From Micropterix aruncella (Eukaryota; Arthropoda; Insecta; Lepidoptera; Micropterigidae), in contig OX155951.1 of the NCBI GenBank assembly GCA_944548615.1, positions 17,360,718 to 17,424,717 of the forward strand: a DNA stretch of 64,000 nucleotides, written 5' to 3'. Position numbers and translations under genes: made by a program. Numbering within the stretch: position 1 is the stretch's first letter; each line of letters opens with the position of its first letter. The notes beneath the pieces were generated by a model. That model was not told the origin of the DNA, did no database searches, and saw only the letters and a program-made list of their open reading frames with translations. Of this stretch, positions 23,664 to 37,375 are shown in pieces.

Positions 23664-24779
23664 ATTTATAATGTCAAACAACCGTGATAGTCTTCGATTT
23701 CATATATTTAAAATGATGTAAAAACCAGTATATTTCGCAAACTCATCCACATATTGAAAACTTCGTATGTGTATAACTCCAATACGACATGGATATAGGA
23801 GGGGAACTTTGATATTATTACTTCTTTACAAAAGCACAATTAATTATTATAGTTTCCTAGTTGTTACGCTCTGAGTACACCTTTTATACAAACATGCCCA
23901 TTGGATTCTTCTTTTAGCCTAGGTATTATTAATAATATTAAAATTAACGTTTAGAGTGATAGTCATCCTGTTGTTGGCTCCCGCACTGGCAGCTTATTTG
24001 TCTCTGGCAGGATGATAAACGATATCCTAAAATACAGCTGCGGGCAAGGCTCTTTAATCAAATGTTGGGATATGATCGACATAAACATCTGTTTTTAAAT
24101 CTTACGATGCGTACACATTTTGTTGATGTACTTCATTGTAAGGTACCCGGTTGAACAATTATATAAACTGCATATTGTGCCTTTCGAAAACAATCTCGTT
24201 GTATGCAAGTACTACTTTCGGCATTAAGTAGTCTTATTGAGGGAAGTACTCATTGTAACTTATGAAAGATGTGGATATGAATGTAAAACAAAACGTGGTA
24301 ACAGTTTTTGAGAAATTATACGTGAAACAGTCCTATTTGCAATCTTTTTTTAATTCTAACATTATTAAAAAATCGGTACGGTAAAAAACCCAAGACTTTT
24401 CCGGTAAGCAGCTAGGGACTTTTTCATCTGAATATTTATTTCACAATTAAAGTCGATGAGCAGTTGGCGAAAAATTCATTTGAAATGCGACGCAAAGCAA
24501 TGGAATTTTGAATTTCGAACGCCCTTCATCTCATTCAATTTACAAAATCAAATTGCAAACGCGGGTCTCAGTGAGCATTCGAATTCGAACTTCGAACGAT
24601 CCACGCATCGCAAGTGTTGCCGATTTTAGGGGCCTTACTAAATAATTAATGTATGGCAGACTTTAAAATTACGACTTAAAATATTTAATACCTACTATAA
24701 ATATGCCGATTATTTATAACTTATATATTAACGACTACTACTTAAAATATGATGAGTTTAATATAAAGCAAGATTTCCC
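23664..24779. other. 1.1-kb non-coding stretch
   Basis: No gene or repeat partner is recognised. 24440-24640 is less AT-rich with TTCGAA-type strings and may be unique host DNA. Confidence 0.3.
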
Positions 24780-24985
24780 AATGTGATTTCGACCCTACGA
24801 CGCATCTGTTTACCAAATTTCAAGTCTCTAAGTCCGATATATTTCGAGACTGAATTATGATTAGCGCGCCCCCTGGTGGAACAATTTGAACCACAATCTT
24901 TTCAACTCTTGCGATGACCAAATGATTCCTGCATACCGAATTTCAGCTCAATCGGACGAAGCGTTTGGGCGCTATCGTGGAGGAA
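24780..24985 (-). repeat. Dispersed repeat, copy 2 (inverted relative of 6500-6745)
   Basis: The reverse complement reads CTCCACGATAGCGCCCAAAC, then CCGATTGAGCTGAAATTCGG, GCAAGAGTTGAAAAG and the GGGGGCGCGCTAAT box, matching 6575-6740 in order. It abuts the LINE 3' tail at 24986. Confidence 0.65.
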
Positions 24986-25337
24986 TAAAATCAAAATCAA
25001 AATCAAAATGTTCTTTATTCATATAGACACTATTAAATATTATTTTTAATTTATGTTCTTATGATGCGTCCAAGCCTTACTCCCAAGCCGTTTTGTCATT
25101 TACATAATCAGATGTTGTATAGTATGCTTTTTTATACAATTTTGCTTTGATGGTAGCTTTAAACTTATTTACAGATAGTTCTCTAATAGTATGAGGAAGT
25201 TTGTTATAGAAGCGTAAAGAATTGCTTATTTTGTGGAGACGAGTAGCACGTACAACAAGGTTATGCTTATGTCTAGTATTAAAATTATGAGTGTCGCTTT
25301 TTATTTTAAATACAGACTGACAGTCACACATACACAC
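24986..25337 (-). pseudogene. LINE 3' end: C-terminus, 3' UTR and TTTTGA tail
   Basis: The minus frame 25077-25337 gives FNTRHKHNLVVRATRLHKIS, LRFYNKLPHTIRELSVNKFK and DYVNDKTAWE, the usual C-terminal block of insect CR1/Jockey-type LINEs. About 70 bp of 3' UTR follows with AATAAAGAACATTTTGATT and an (ATTTTG)n tail at 24988-25009. Severely 5'-truncated. Confidence 0.75.
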
Positions 25338-26225
25338 AGAATTGCGTTCACAATAATTTCCTTGTCAGGAAACCAAAACCTAGTATTATTTTAACGCTCT
25401 TGGGCCGTATCATACAGGTGCCCAGCCAGGCTAATTTCGTAAAAGAAATTACAGGGTTAGTCATCATGACGATTTATTTTAATTTTAATATTGATTTATA
25501 TATATATGGCAACGGGACAAAGCGGTTGGGAATGCCATCAATGGAAACTTCGTCTGCTTCAATTAGTAAGTGTGAAATATTTGACCGAATTAAATATTTC
25601 CCATGAAACCTGAATTTACTGAAAGCCCGAAAAAGCAACAAAATAATTTTACCAGAGAAATACAATAAGCCTACAACCATAAATTGAAGGAACGTATAAA
25701 CTGAGCGGTCGATACTTTGGAATCTCTGTGTCATTACCGAAAAAGCCGTAGGTATATATTGATAGGTTTGGTAAAATCAATATGTAATAACGTCGAACGT
25801 ATATTATAAGAAGTATTCACATATATGTTGCAATAGACTGGCGTAATTAATTGCAAGCTGTGAATAAATATAATCACCATTTACAACATGTAATTAAGAT
25901 TTTATAATTTTATGCTTTGATTTTATATTTGTTCCACCCGGTCATATTTGCATTAATTAGATATTATACTACGACGTAAATAGGTTTTAATTGATGTAGT
26001 AATTAGTAATAGAAAGTACTTAGCATATACAATTGTAAATAAAGACAAATACAGACTAACCGCAATTAAGAATACGCTGTAAATTAGTTTCAAATTACTG
26101 CAGGTATATGAATAATAATAGTTGCCAAATCGATACATGTCGCGGCATCTCTGAACTTACAGTACTGATTGGAAACTACCACCTTCCCCACCTGAAACAG
26201 TGTTTTTACAATCACTGAAATCTAG
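25338..26225. other. AT-rich spacer
   Basis: No recognised gene or element. Confidence 0.3.
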
Positions 26226-26784
26226 GTACTGACACTCATGTTCAAAAATGAGCATGCTTATGAGTATACTCCGAATTAGCATGCTCCTCAACTGTACACA
26301 TTTTCTTATTTCAAGCATACTTGTTTTAAGCATACTCTTGAATGAGTGTGATCAAAGCAAACATTTGTACATACTTGCTAGTTAAACGCAGGCTCTCGGT
26401 CAAAATGGCAAATGGTTCCGTCAGTTCCATCCGCGCAGAACTCAACATAATAATTATAATGCTTGAAACTATTGAAAAAAAAAGGAAAATAAAAAGGATG
26501 ATTTGGGTCCGTAATTGAATACATAGAAGAGCAAGTAATCGATTATTGGTGGAGATGCGAGAGGAAGATGTCAGCGGCTATAAAAATTATTTAAGCATGC
26601 TTTCGCAGAAATTTGATGAGCTACTTTTTAAAATTGAGAGTAGCATACAAAGTTGGGTCGTTCATGTTACTTATTCTAATAAATATTCATAAGCAATATT
26701 TCAGCTTAGACACACATGCCACTAAGTGGCAATTGCTCAAAAGTAGCATGCTCTTGTGCTATTAATGAGCATGTGTGTCAGTAC
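26226..26784. mobile_element. MITE candidate, 559 bp
   Basis: The ends GTACTGACACTCATG and (inverted) GTACTGACACACATGCTCA match, followed on both sides by ATGAGCATGC-type text. The interior is AT-rich without ORF and repeats the word AGCATGC or AGCATAC. The target duplication was not resolved. Confidence 0.65.
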
Positions 26785-27974
26785 TTTTAACCCTCAAACA
26801 CGATTTTGCCATGGGCGGGGCTACGGATGCCACTTATATATAGGACACGTCATTAGGTGGAAGATATGGGGTTATAAATAATAAAAGGGGTAGGTTTTGA
26901 GAGGAAAAGTACCAGTGTGTGGATGACAGGAGTACCGTTAACCCATATGATGAGAATAGACCGAGTTCCGACTAAATTAATATTTACAAAATTGAAAGTG
27001 TTAATATAGTTAATAGTCAATAGTCTTTAATTCATCCAAAAATGCAAATAGAGTTGGATATGTCATAATCCTAATTGTTTAAAACAAATGATCAAAATAT
27101 AAATGTAACAAATAATTCTTTTTTTTTTAAATCAGTGAAAATAATACTAAAAATAACCAAAAGAGACAAAATAAAGATTCGTAAAACGACAATAATCATA
27201 ATTAATAATCAAATTTTATCAACATAAGAAGAAGAATTATCAACATATATCAACTGTTTTAACATAAGAATAATAGAGGCATCTTAGAGGTATTTTATTT
27301 TTTACGAAATTTTAACCCCCTTACGGTAGAATTAAATTTTGAAATAGTTTTTTTCAATTATTTTTCATATAATTTCCATACCATAGACCATCTTTTTTCG
27401 CATAGAGAGGTACCGATAAATAACCTTTTTGTTTTCCCTCCATACACGAGCGATCCACCCTACGCATTATCACTTTTTATTAAAGGCGTAGATAGTATTA
27501 TCGTATTTCGTTTTTGATTAATATTTTGCCGTTTCGATATTACATCATTATTATATCAAGGTTATAAATGCGACGTGAGAGGGATACTTGATACGTGATG
27601 GCAATCTACGTCAATCCCATTACCCGCTCGAAAATAGCATAAAAGCGCCGTTTTGCCAGCAGAGCGTAAAATATGTCACACGCGTTAGGCCTGATGTCCG
27701 TAATATCTTATCTCATAACCACATTCTTCGTGACAAATGTGCTACTGTCCCTACTGCTACTTCGTTGTGTAAAATAAAAATTACGTAGAATTTATAGCGG
27801 ACATTAGAGAGGCAGAGTTTGAATTTATTACGAAGGCAAACAACACCGGGAAAACCTCACCTCATCCGTTATTGCAACCCCTGTCTCCTTTTACTTTCCC
27901 AGGCCAAAGAAAATCGAGATGAAGACGGAAATATTTGACACCCCACACCCTATTTTGACACCCCCCCCCCTCCC
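26785..27974. other. AT-rich stretch
   Basis: No gene is recognised. A C-run (27961-27970) precedes the next repeat. The frame at 27588-27788 shows nothing known. Confidence 0.3.
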
Positions 27975-28130
27975 CACTGAGATGATTATGAGCATTTTCA
28001 AATTAAAGTTTGACTGCGAGTCTGTATGTGCGTGTCTCTGTATGTGGGTGTGTGTCTGTGGGTTCCTCCACCATAGCGCCTAAACGCTTCATCCGATTGA
28101 GCTGAAATTTGGCATCCGCTTCATCTTTAC
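27975..28130 (+). repeat. Dispersed repeat, copy 3
   Basis: A GTCTGTATGTGCGTGTCTCT microsatellite precedes CTCCACCATAGCGCCTAAAC and CCGATTGAGCTGAAATTTGG. The order is as in 6500-6745; the 3' GCGCGC box is missing. Confidence 0.65.
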
Positions 28131-28864
28131 AATAATTTAATTAGGAAGACTACACATTTTGAATTATAAACATTTCCTTTTTATATGCGGATTTTTAATT
28201 ATTCCTTGATTATTTTATTACTTCTTTGTTTAAAAAATATTATTGGTGAATTATTTATTTTTTTCTACTGTTAGTGCTACTTATTTAAACTGGTCTGTTT
28301 CGATTATTTAATTTTGTCTTTTTTTTAATAATATTTCAGGCCATTTAATAAATATTACAATTTTTTAATATTGAAAGATTTTTTATTTAGTTTTTTTTAT
28401 GATTTAATTTTATTGTATAGGGTATATAATGTCATTTGCTAGATATTTTAGGTAGAATATGAATAATCCTATTAATTAATTGGTTATTACTAAACTTAGA
28501 AAATAAGTAAAATTGACAATTTGTTGCGATAACAGGGAATTATGAGAGACATAATCTACTGCATTATCACTATAAATGTGACACCATAATTTAACCAATA
28601 AATATATTTCATATTTCATTACTTAAAAGTATAATAGTTAAAAAGATTCTAGTTGAGATTGGCCCACCAGAGGTTACGCTAGTCACACTTTAATATCAAA
28701 ATATTGCAATTAAATGTTCTCAAACTTGAAATGCTGTACAGAGATGACTTATTAGACCGAAATCAGGTTGTAAAATTTTACATAAAATTACATAAAATTT
28801 AAGAAAATACTACATAATTTTTGGAGAAATACCAATGTAATATCACGGAAAATACAACACATAT
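28131..28864. other. Very AT-rich spacer
   Basis: T- and A-runs dominate. No gene. Confidence 0.3.
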
Positions 28865-28985
28865 ACTACGAATTGGCGCGCAGGGGGAGTTTGAGTTAGC
28901 ACGCGGCAGTGTGGGGGGATGGGGGGTGTTGGCGGAGAGGGGGGTTGTTTACATGCCGGGAAAGTCTTTGGATGACACGACCGAG
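28865..28985 (+). mobile_element. Helitron-like fragment
   Basis: A G-rich run ends GTTGTTTACATGCCGGG and AAAGTCTTTGGATGACACGA, the same order as in the Helitron at 7420-7520. No termini are preserved. Confidence 0.45.
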
Positions 28986-29249
28986 TTTTTTGTGTAGTTT
29001 TAAATTTACTTATTCTTATGAAACAATCAACAAATATAGCGTTTATTTAGAATATAACAATCACAATAAAGTAAAAACGTGATTATATCAGTTCGAACAT
29101 TGTAGCGAACTGTTGCGCTGACTGTGGATATGAAAAACGGCGTGAGGAAAGTCTACAGTTGGAGAAGAAGAGGATTTTGTTGCGCATGCAAGGTGAGTTT
29201 TAATTACCCGCATCCTTGAAGTGGGTACCAGCAAATAAGCTAACGCTAA

Positions 29250-29340
29250 CGCTAAGCGCTGCGCTATCTAGCGGTAGGTAAAATGTAACGAATGTGATTT
29301 ATTCGCGATACCTACTACTAGATAACGCATTGCGCTCAAC
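29250..29340. mobile_element. Small inverted-repeat element M4, copy 1
   Basis: AGCGCTGCGCTATCTAGCGG faces the inverted GAGCGCAATGCGTTATCTAG about 30 bp away. A related pair is at 52235-52350. No ORF. Confidence 0.5.
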
Positions 29341-29876
29341 ATTTTTTTTTTGTTTTTCCATATTTTTTTATTAAAAGTAGGTACTTTATTTCTCCTACTG
29401 ATTCACCCATTCCAAGAATGCCGGTTAATTAAAACTCACCCCTATACGGAGAGTAAAGGTCCCAAAATCTTGGTAATAACGTGTTACAAAACCCAATATA
29501 GTAAGAGTTCGATAGAGTAAAGAGCTTGATATTTTGAAAAATAAAGTATGTAAAAATGATAAAGTACGGTATTACCCGAACCCTGGGAGTAAACCCGTAC
29601 GGGGATCGCGTAAATATTAAAATATATGTTTGTATTGTTTCAAATAATGTTTTGTACTGTATTAGGTGAATAAGTCTCTCTGAAGCTGCTTAAATGTATA
29701 TTAGTCACGATAGGACAATTGCAAATAATTAGCATGTTGTCGTTTTTTTAAGCTACGGCGAAAGGTAAAAGGGAACTGATGCTTTCACAGGAAGGGTCAA
29801 ATCTAACTGGCTCACGAGTCGGTGAGGGAAATTAATACCATGTTAGTACGGTACGGTATTAGCCGCTGTACTGTAA
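29341..29876. other. AT-rich spacer
   Basis: No gene. The last three bases (TAA) belong to the duplication of the following element. Confidence 0.3.
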
Positions 29877-30189
29877 AGGGCTCTCTAGACGATCAAGCAT
29901 GCTTGTCAAGCTTCGCGTCGCGGGCTGGGAGGGGATCGCAAACCGCAGGAAATATGCAAATATTTTTAAAAATATTTACTAAAAATGCCTAATTTTATAG
30001 TTTTATACCAGGGAGTCACGTCATTCATCTATCAATTAGTTCTAATTAACGTGACTCCCTGGTATAAGCTGCAAAATTAGGCATTTTCGATAAATAATAA
30101 AAAAAAATGCATATTTCCTGCGGTTTACGATCCCCTCCTAACCCGCAACGTGAAACTTGACAAGCATGCTTGATCGTCTAGAGAGCCCC
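29877..30189. mobile_element. Foldback MITE, 313 bp, PIF/Harbinger-like
   Basis: The two halves are inverted copies over about 150 bp each, from GGGCTCTCTAGACGATCAAG to CCAGGGAGTCACGT, leaving a spacer of only about 20 bp. TAA flanks both sides (29874-29876, 30190-30192). A 3-bp TWA duplication with G-rich tips suits PIF/Harbinger MITEs. Confidence 0.75.
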
Positions 30190-30339
30190 TAATACCCATC
30201 TCCAACTTAATATTGTTATATTATGTTACGGGGGGGGGGGGGGGGTACCATCCTAAACATTACATCGCATAATGAAAATAAAACATATAATTACAATTGT
30301 TTTAACTAGACATGTTATTCGAATAATTCGATATAGAAT

Positions 30340-31634
<1,295 letters not shown>

Positions 31635-32320
31635 ATGACTGTGTTTGGATGGCGAGCTCGCCACCCCAGGAACGGGTGAACCTGCCACCCCAGGAAGTGA
31701 TAGAGATATTGAATCGTAAACGATATTAGATTTAGGGACAACAGAGTCACCCGTTTAACTAGGCCATAATGCCCGCGAGAGTTTATCGCTTTACCGCGAG
31801 GTACTCGAAATCGAACTCAGCGGTCCGACCTCGCAATATGAATACCAGATTTTTCCGGATTTCTCCGTTCTCCAGTCTGGTCACAGATTCGAGGTCGCTT
31901 GCGCGGCCTCTACATGACGTAAGCTGTAATTCAGATTAAATATAACGCGGACCGAGGCGCTCTTTGCCCATCATATATAACGTCAGGACGACAACTACCC
32001 CCGCTTTTTAGGAAACATACCTACATCTCCAGATTATTTCCGTCTCTCCCTGGTTATTCGCCGGATGGGCAGCGTGGCTAGCAAACCGGCCAGTGCACCA
32101 ACCGCTCAGTCCCGCCCGAGATGTTCTCCCAAATCCGTAAATTCTGATTCTAACCGCCTCCGACTGCATATTACAGCCGTGGTAGAAGATCACAGCGGGC
32201 GCTGGCGGGTTAAGACCCTCTTCAAGGAGGCTACCGAACGGAAATTAAACCGTAAGTTGGGCAAGCCAAGGTGACATAAAAGTTGGCCAACCCCACCCAA
32301 GTTACACGATTCCATTAGGA
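31635..32320 (+). mobile_element. Dispersed retroposon family, copy 4 (subtype C)
   Basis: It follows the family from AACGGGTGAACCTGCCACC through GATTCGAGGTCGCTTGCGCG to CCATTAGG. The 5' edge carries a partial duplication of the CCACCCCAGG segment, so its start is unclear. No duplication was found. It stands head to tail with copy 5, about 30 bp away. The nearest relative is the copy at 47869. Confidence 0.7.
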
Positions 32321-32349
32321 AACACACACAATAGCAGCAGAGTGAGACA

Positions 32350-33007
32350 ACTAGAGTTGTCAACTGCAACGGGCGAGCTCTGCACCTCAGGAAGTTTTAA
32401 CGATTAGTCGTTCTGTCTCCCTGAAGTGAGTGCAGAAGACTTGGACAAAAACAGTCCACCGTCAGCTCCGCCACATGCCCGTAAGAGACCAACGCCTTGA
32501 CCGCGAGATAGCCAGGAGTGTTACCCAGCGGGCTAACACTCACGCCCTTACTTCCAATTGCGTCTAGATTACTCCAGTCTCTCGATTGCTTACGAGTTCG
32601 AGGTCGCTTGCGCGATCCTCTCCCTTACGAAGCGGTGAAACGGTGTATACCGAATTTATCGCGGACCACGGCATCCTTTGCCCGGCTGTTCACCCAGGAT
32701 TGGGTAACCGACGGTGGTTTCAAGAGCAGTCGCCGTAAGGTCCGCAACCACCCCCGCTCTATAGGAAACAGTACTGCTTCCAGACTCCCCCGACTATTAG
32801 TCAGAGTGCTCAGTCGATTGGCTTACGCCGCACGGTGCGCAGACCGTCCAGGAGTGCCAGAAGTTTGATTCCTAGGGGAAACTAGCCCTAAGGCCAGAGT
32901 CCTACCAGGGCTCGCCGAATGGGTGTTGACCTGTGAGTGTGACCAACCCTGAACAGAATGGGTCTTCGTGGCTAACTCAGCAAGGGTCTATTAGCTCCCA
33001 GCTAGCC
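32350..33007 (+). mobile_element. Dispersed retroposon family, copy 5 (subtype B, full length)
   Basis: A 658-bp copy running from ACTAGAGTTGTCAACTGC to TATTAGCTCCCAGCTAGCC. It is flanked by GAGTGAGACA (32340-32349) and GAGTTAGACA (33008-33017), nine of ten bases alike. Very close to the copy at 53824. Confidence 0.8.
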
Positions 33008-33087
33008 GAGTTAGACACATGTCAAAGTATATTTCACTAGGGAGAAAATTTAATCGATATCAGAATGAAAAAATGCTCAGGGAACAT

Positions 33088-33117
33088 GCCGCGCCGCGCC
33101 GCGCCGCGCCGCGCCGG
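33088..33117 (+). repeat. (GCCGC) short tandem repeat
   Basis: Six pentanucleotide units (GCCGC phase), unusual for the AT-rich region. Confidence 0.8.
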
Positions 33118-33894
33118 GAGGAAACGAGGAGAGAAGCGACGGCGGAAACCTGTTATCCTTTATCTTTTATGATTGTATGTTTTCCGGCCTCATCCCGCGG
33201 GAATCGTTCGTTCGACTAGCGATCCCGCAACATTATACGGATAAGATCAAATCAAGGGAGAGGGGATGCCTGTGCGCCACCAACGCAACTCAAATTTCAC
33301 ACAGAAATATAAATTTCTTTTTGCGGAAGAAGGTAAATGTTGACGACTAAATTTGACGGGTCAATGCCCTTACCTCATCGTTGCTACGCCCCGCCATTTG
33401 CGATGATGCTCCTTGAAATTTCGAAATATCGGGTAATTTAAAATTTAGGGTAAGGGAAGTCTATTTACTCAAAGATCGCTTGCCCTTCAGCTGCGATGTA
33501 AGCGCTACTGGACCTACTCTCATTACATGTACACGTAAAGATACGGTTTAGAGATCACGTCGCACTACTGCGCATCATGCGACGTCACGTAATTGCATAG
33601 TCGCAATGACGCAACGACTCTAGTATCTCCGAGCAGAAATCCGCTCTGGAGATCGTGACGCAAGCGAAACGAAGAGAATTTGCAGATATTATTCAAAGTG
33701 CTAGGTGAGGAAGACAAGGGGTGTAGATTTTTTTGTCCCAGCGGCTTTGCGTTCAATGGCAGACGAGAGGCACATTTTATTTATTCATGGGCATAAAAGC
33801 ATTGCCTACTCGGTCGCAAAACCTCGAAACATATACTTGTATTGAATTATAATTGCACACAATTACTCATACTTTCGTGGCCAAGGAACTGCAG
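33118..33894. other. Mixed spacer
   Basis: 33560-33680 is CpG-rich with GCGACGTCACGTAATTGCAT and no repeat partner here. No gene recognised. Confidence 0.25.
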
Positions 33895-33970
33895 CGGAAA
33901 ATAGAGCGGGGTTAGAGCGCTAGGAGTGATGTCTACTTGCCGGGAAAGTCTTAGGGTGACACAATCTTTT
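33895..33970 (+). mobile_element. Helitron-like fragment
   Basis: TGTCTACTTGCCGGGAAAGT followed by CTTAGGGTGACACAA matches the Helitron internal string seen at about 7480 and 28960. Fragment only. Confidence 0.45.
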
Positions 33971-34504
33971 ATTTTATTTGTAAGCACTTCAGATATTTAA
34001 TAGTGGTTCAGAGTAAATTAACGAATCTAATGCTAAAGTATAAGTGTAGTATTGTGCCAGACTTATTCGGGGTACGCATAAAAGGGTGCTACCGCGGGTA
34101 TGGTGAAAGTGAACGTCAGCATTAGTTGCAGTTTCTGTTAGGTGCTATCTGGCATACAATACTCACTGGTATATGAACGCTGAATACATAGTCATTATCT
34201 TTGCTTTACTGAAATATTCTCTGCATGAGGTCCCAGTCATTACCTGATGACACATATTGCACATTGCTCTCTTTCGCAAAAAGAAGATTGATGTTTAGGG
34301 TTGTTCTTGCTGATGTGAAGAACCGTGCCTACATTTAGCGTCGTCAACCATGTGGTAGATCATTCGATTATATCATCCAGGTCTTTGCTGTGATTTTTCT
34401 TGTAGCATTTGTAATCAGTTTAGTATCACCATGTTTACCTATGTATGCTTTTTATCAAATTAGATTATTGATATAGATATCATTCTAAGGCATCATCTCC
34501 GGCA
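33971..34504. other. Non-coding spacer
   Basis: No gene or repeat recognised. Confidence 0.3.
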
Positions 34505-34880
34505 AAACTGAGGCATCATCAACGGCTCTCTCAAAGCCTACCCGGAGCCGGTGAAGCTCAGCGGCATCTCCGTATCATGGAAAACAGTCAAGTACCTGAG
34601 GGTGCACATCGACCGTCGCCTTAATTTCTCGCACCACGCGACCGTGACAATCACTGCTTCGAAGGACGTCTTCAATGCGCTGTTGCATGTGCTTCGTTTG
34701 GCCGCGATCCCGGTGTAGACACGACTGCTGATGGTGAAGATGTAGGTGAAGACGAACTCAGCGGAGAAATATCCAACGGGTGCTGAACAATCGGGCTGAG
34801 TATATTATCAGGAGTCCCATGGTATGCCCTAAACGAGACTGGAATAAGCGGGCAAATGACGTTACGGGCTCTCGACAAAT
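34505..34880 (+). pseudogene. Jockey-type LINE fragment, RT C-terminal side
   Basis: One frame reads IINGSLKAYPEPVKLSGISV, SWKTVKYLRVHIDRRLNFSH and LLHVLRLAAIPV, then stops, TRLLMVKM, and further on RVLNNRAEYIIRSPMVCPKR. It aligns by eye with residues after FADD of the ORF2 at 2393-5308 (SVKYLGVHIDRQLSFH). Several stops and shifts; long dead. Confidence 0.75.
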
Positions 34881-35850
34881 TTACAGCTAACAGTAGGTAG
34901 AGGACGCCTAAGACTTCAATTAAACCTGAAATCTGACTAGAGGGCGGAGAGATCCGTTCGAATTCGATACACTAAAAAACAGACATGCGCTACTTAAATA
35001 ACGATTTCCCAGACCAAAATAATGGCCACGGTTGCCATGTTCGAGGAATAATAGTGCAGGATGATTTTTGGCATGAAAAACGTCATTGTCGACTTTACGA
35101 GTCTGGTAGCATTATTTTATTTATTTATTAGGGAAAGCATACAACGCTACAAAAATGATACAGTTACATTAAATAGAATATTTCTGGCCGATTACATGTT
35201 TTCAACAATAGTTTCAACAACTTATGTCTCCAATACGCACAGTGATTACTGTGGGCGTTGAGAGATGGAAAAGGAAGGAATGAGTGTTGATAGTTTTATA
35301 TATTAATGTGCAGTACAATAAATAAGAAAAATATGCTACATTAAATATAAAGAAATGTGTAGAATACATTATACGTGTAATAAATTGATTATTCGTGTCT
35401 TTCTGACGTAATCGAGTCGTAGCATACATATTTAAGTCTGTAATACAATAAGTGTGATATTTTCTGTTTCTGCATTGCGACTGTTGAAAGTTTTTCTCTC
35501 AGTGTAGACAGTGGAAAACGGCTACCCCACTGGTTTGCAAGGGGTAGTCCCCTTGCTGTTTAAGGTAGACTTCTGTCGGGCCTAGGCGGAACGGGACGGT
35601 AGATTGTCTATAGTCTAGATTATTGCGACTCATTCCAGGGTTACAAGATAACAAAAGCTGCTATAACATTCTGGGTTGGCGGGTACGCCATCAGTAATTG
35701 ACAATATCTAACTTTCCTAAGAAACATACATTTTTAGACTCCCCAGGTAATCTCAATATTCAACGATCCTTACAAGTGCTGTGAGTGACGTGCGCCCAGG
35801 GCCCGCCCGATGGTATTTCCCAAGCAGATACACTACTCTTTCACATTCAG
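34881..35850. other. Non-coding spacer
   Basis: TTTATTTATTTATTAGGGAA near 35116 resembles an inverted LINE tail. No gene otherwise. Confidence 0.3.
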
Positions 35851-35862
35851 GATACAAGTGCA

Positions 35863-36311
35863 TCTAGAGCTATCGACTACAACGGGCGAACCCGTCACCT
35901 CAGACTTAGGACGAAACAGTTCACCGTCTAGTTATGCCACGCGCCCGTAAGAGACCAACGCCTTACCGCGAGATAACCAGGTTAATCACCCAGCCGGCCG
36001 ACACTCGTGCTTATAATACCAGTTGCAACCAGATTACTCCGGTCTCCCTACGGGTTACGGGTTCGAGTCGTTTGAGCGGTCCTCTCCCTTACGTAGCGGT
36101 GAAGTGCGCAAGTAGCGCCGCACGGTGCGCAATCCGTCCAGGAGCACCCGAAGGTTGACTCCTAGTGGAGACTGCCCGCAGGTCAGAGTCCTTCCCTGGC
36201 TCGCACTTCTACGCCAGATGGGTGTTGACCCGTGAGTTTGACCGACCCTGAACAAAAGGGTCTTAGTGGTCAAACTGCAACAGGGCCCATTCACTCCCTA
36301 ATGGGTAGATA
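35863..36311 (+). mobile_element. Dispersed retroposon family, copy 6 (subtype B, internal deletion)
   Basis: A 449-bp copy flanked by the perfect duplication GATACAAGTGCA (35851-35862, 36312-36323). About 220 bp of the middle is missing relative to other copies. It shows the best B-box-like string of the family, GGGTTCGAGTCG, about 195 nt from the start. The tail extends as TAATGGGTAGATA. Confidence 0.85.
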
Positions 36312-36323
36312 GATACAAGTGCA

Positions 36324-36601
36324 GGCAGAACTCACTGAAGCTATCTGAGATAATTCAATGGGTATGGGAGCTGAAAAATTACTCGGGACTACCGACAAGA
36401 CAAACTGGTCATCGTGGCCCAATATGCATGGATCGAGTCGAGCCTCAGTTGAACTCACAAGCTTATAAGTGAAGTAGTTCATGGTCTATACGATGTGCAG
36501 CATTTATGTATGTGCTGCAGTGATGTATCAAGCTGCATCAAGCGGCTGGCTGCAGTCGTGATTTCACACGGCAGACCGACTTGACTTTGATTGAAACTAA
36601 T
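36324..36601. other. Short spacer
   Basis: No recognised feature. Confidence 0.3.
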
Positions 36602-36768
36602 GGGCCGTTCAGTGAATGCAAAATCAAGCGTGGGCGCATGAATTATTTATGGCCTAAACCATTTCATCCCTCGCGCAACTGGCGTTTCTTTGCCACTTTT
36701 TTTAGAGAGGTTACTTTCAGTCCATTTTGTTCAAACCAGAATATATAATATAAAATAAATGAACGGCC
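36602..36768. mobile_element. Small MITE candidate, 167 bp
   Basis: GGGCCGTTCAGTGAATG faces inverted TGGCCGTTCATTTTA. The G-rich tip resembles PIF/Harbinger ends. No clear duplication. Confidence 0.4.
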
Positions 36769-37375
36769 AGGTACGATTCAGAAAACTATTCCATATGTTA
36801 TAAAATGAGAGACCATCGAGAAGATGTCAAGGTTACGAGAATAAGTGACAATATCACACGGTATATCAGAATCCTACAAATGCGTGGGTACGGATGCTAC
36901 AATATAGTAAAAGAACAGCTGTCAGCAGTACAATCTACCCTGAACAACAACGATTGTAACATCGTCGAAAAGTCGGATGCAGTAAAATTTTCGCGGTAAA
37001 ACCCATTTCTGTTTTAATTAAAATCATATACTAGTATCATTCTACATATCCTAAATTCATAAGTTCTAAATCAACACTGTAGATTTAGCCGCAGTGAAAG
37101 TGTAAGCGTAGAGTTATTGAGGTAAATTGTAGAAAAGCATATGCAAAAGTATACCACGTGAGTAGAAAAGTAAACTACATGTACAGTTGCCGCTCTAGTG
37201 GTAGTAGGTGGGTAATTGCGTTAGAAAATTTACTATTTTGTTTAAAACTTTCGTTTTATGGATGATTTTTTCTAAATATGGGAAAGTTGGGTAATTGAGA
37301 ACGGCGGGTAATTGAGGACAGTTGGATATGTTGGCTCGTAAGCATATATCGGAAGTCCCGGCAAATAGCGATTTC
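36769..37375. other. AT-rich spacer
   Basis: No gene recognised; the 64-codon frame at 36805 has no known match in my view. Confidence 0.25.

Noticed and set aside
36050..36075. tRNA-like T-arm GGGTTCGAGTCG
   Set aside because: No acceptor, D or anticodon arms at the right distances; it belongs to the retroposon family.
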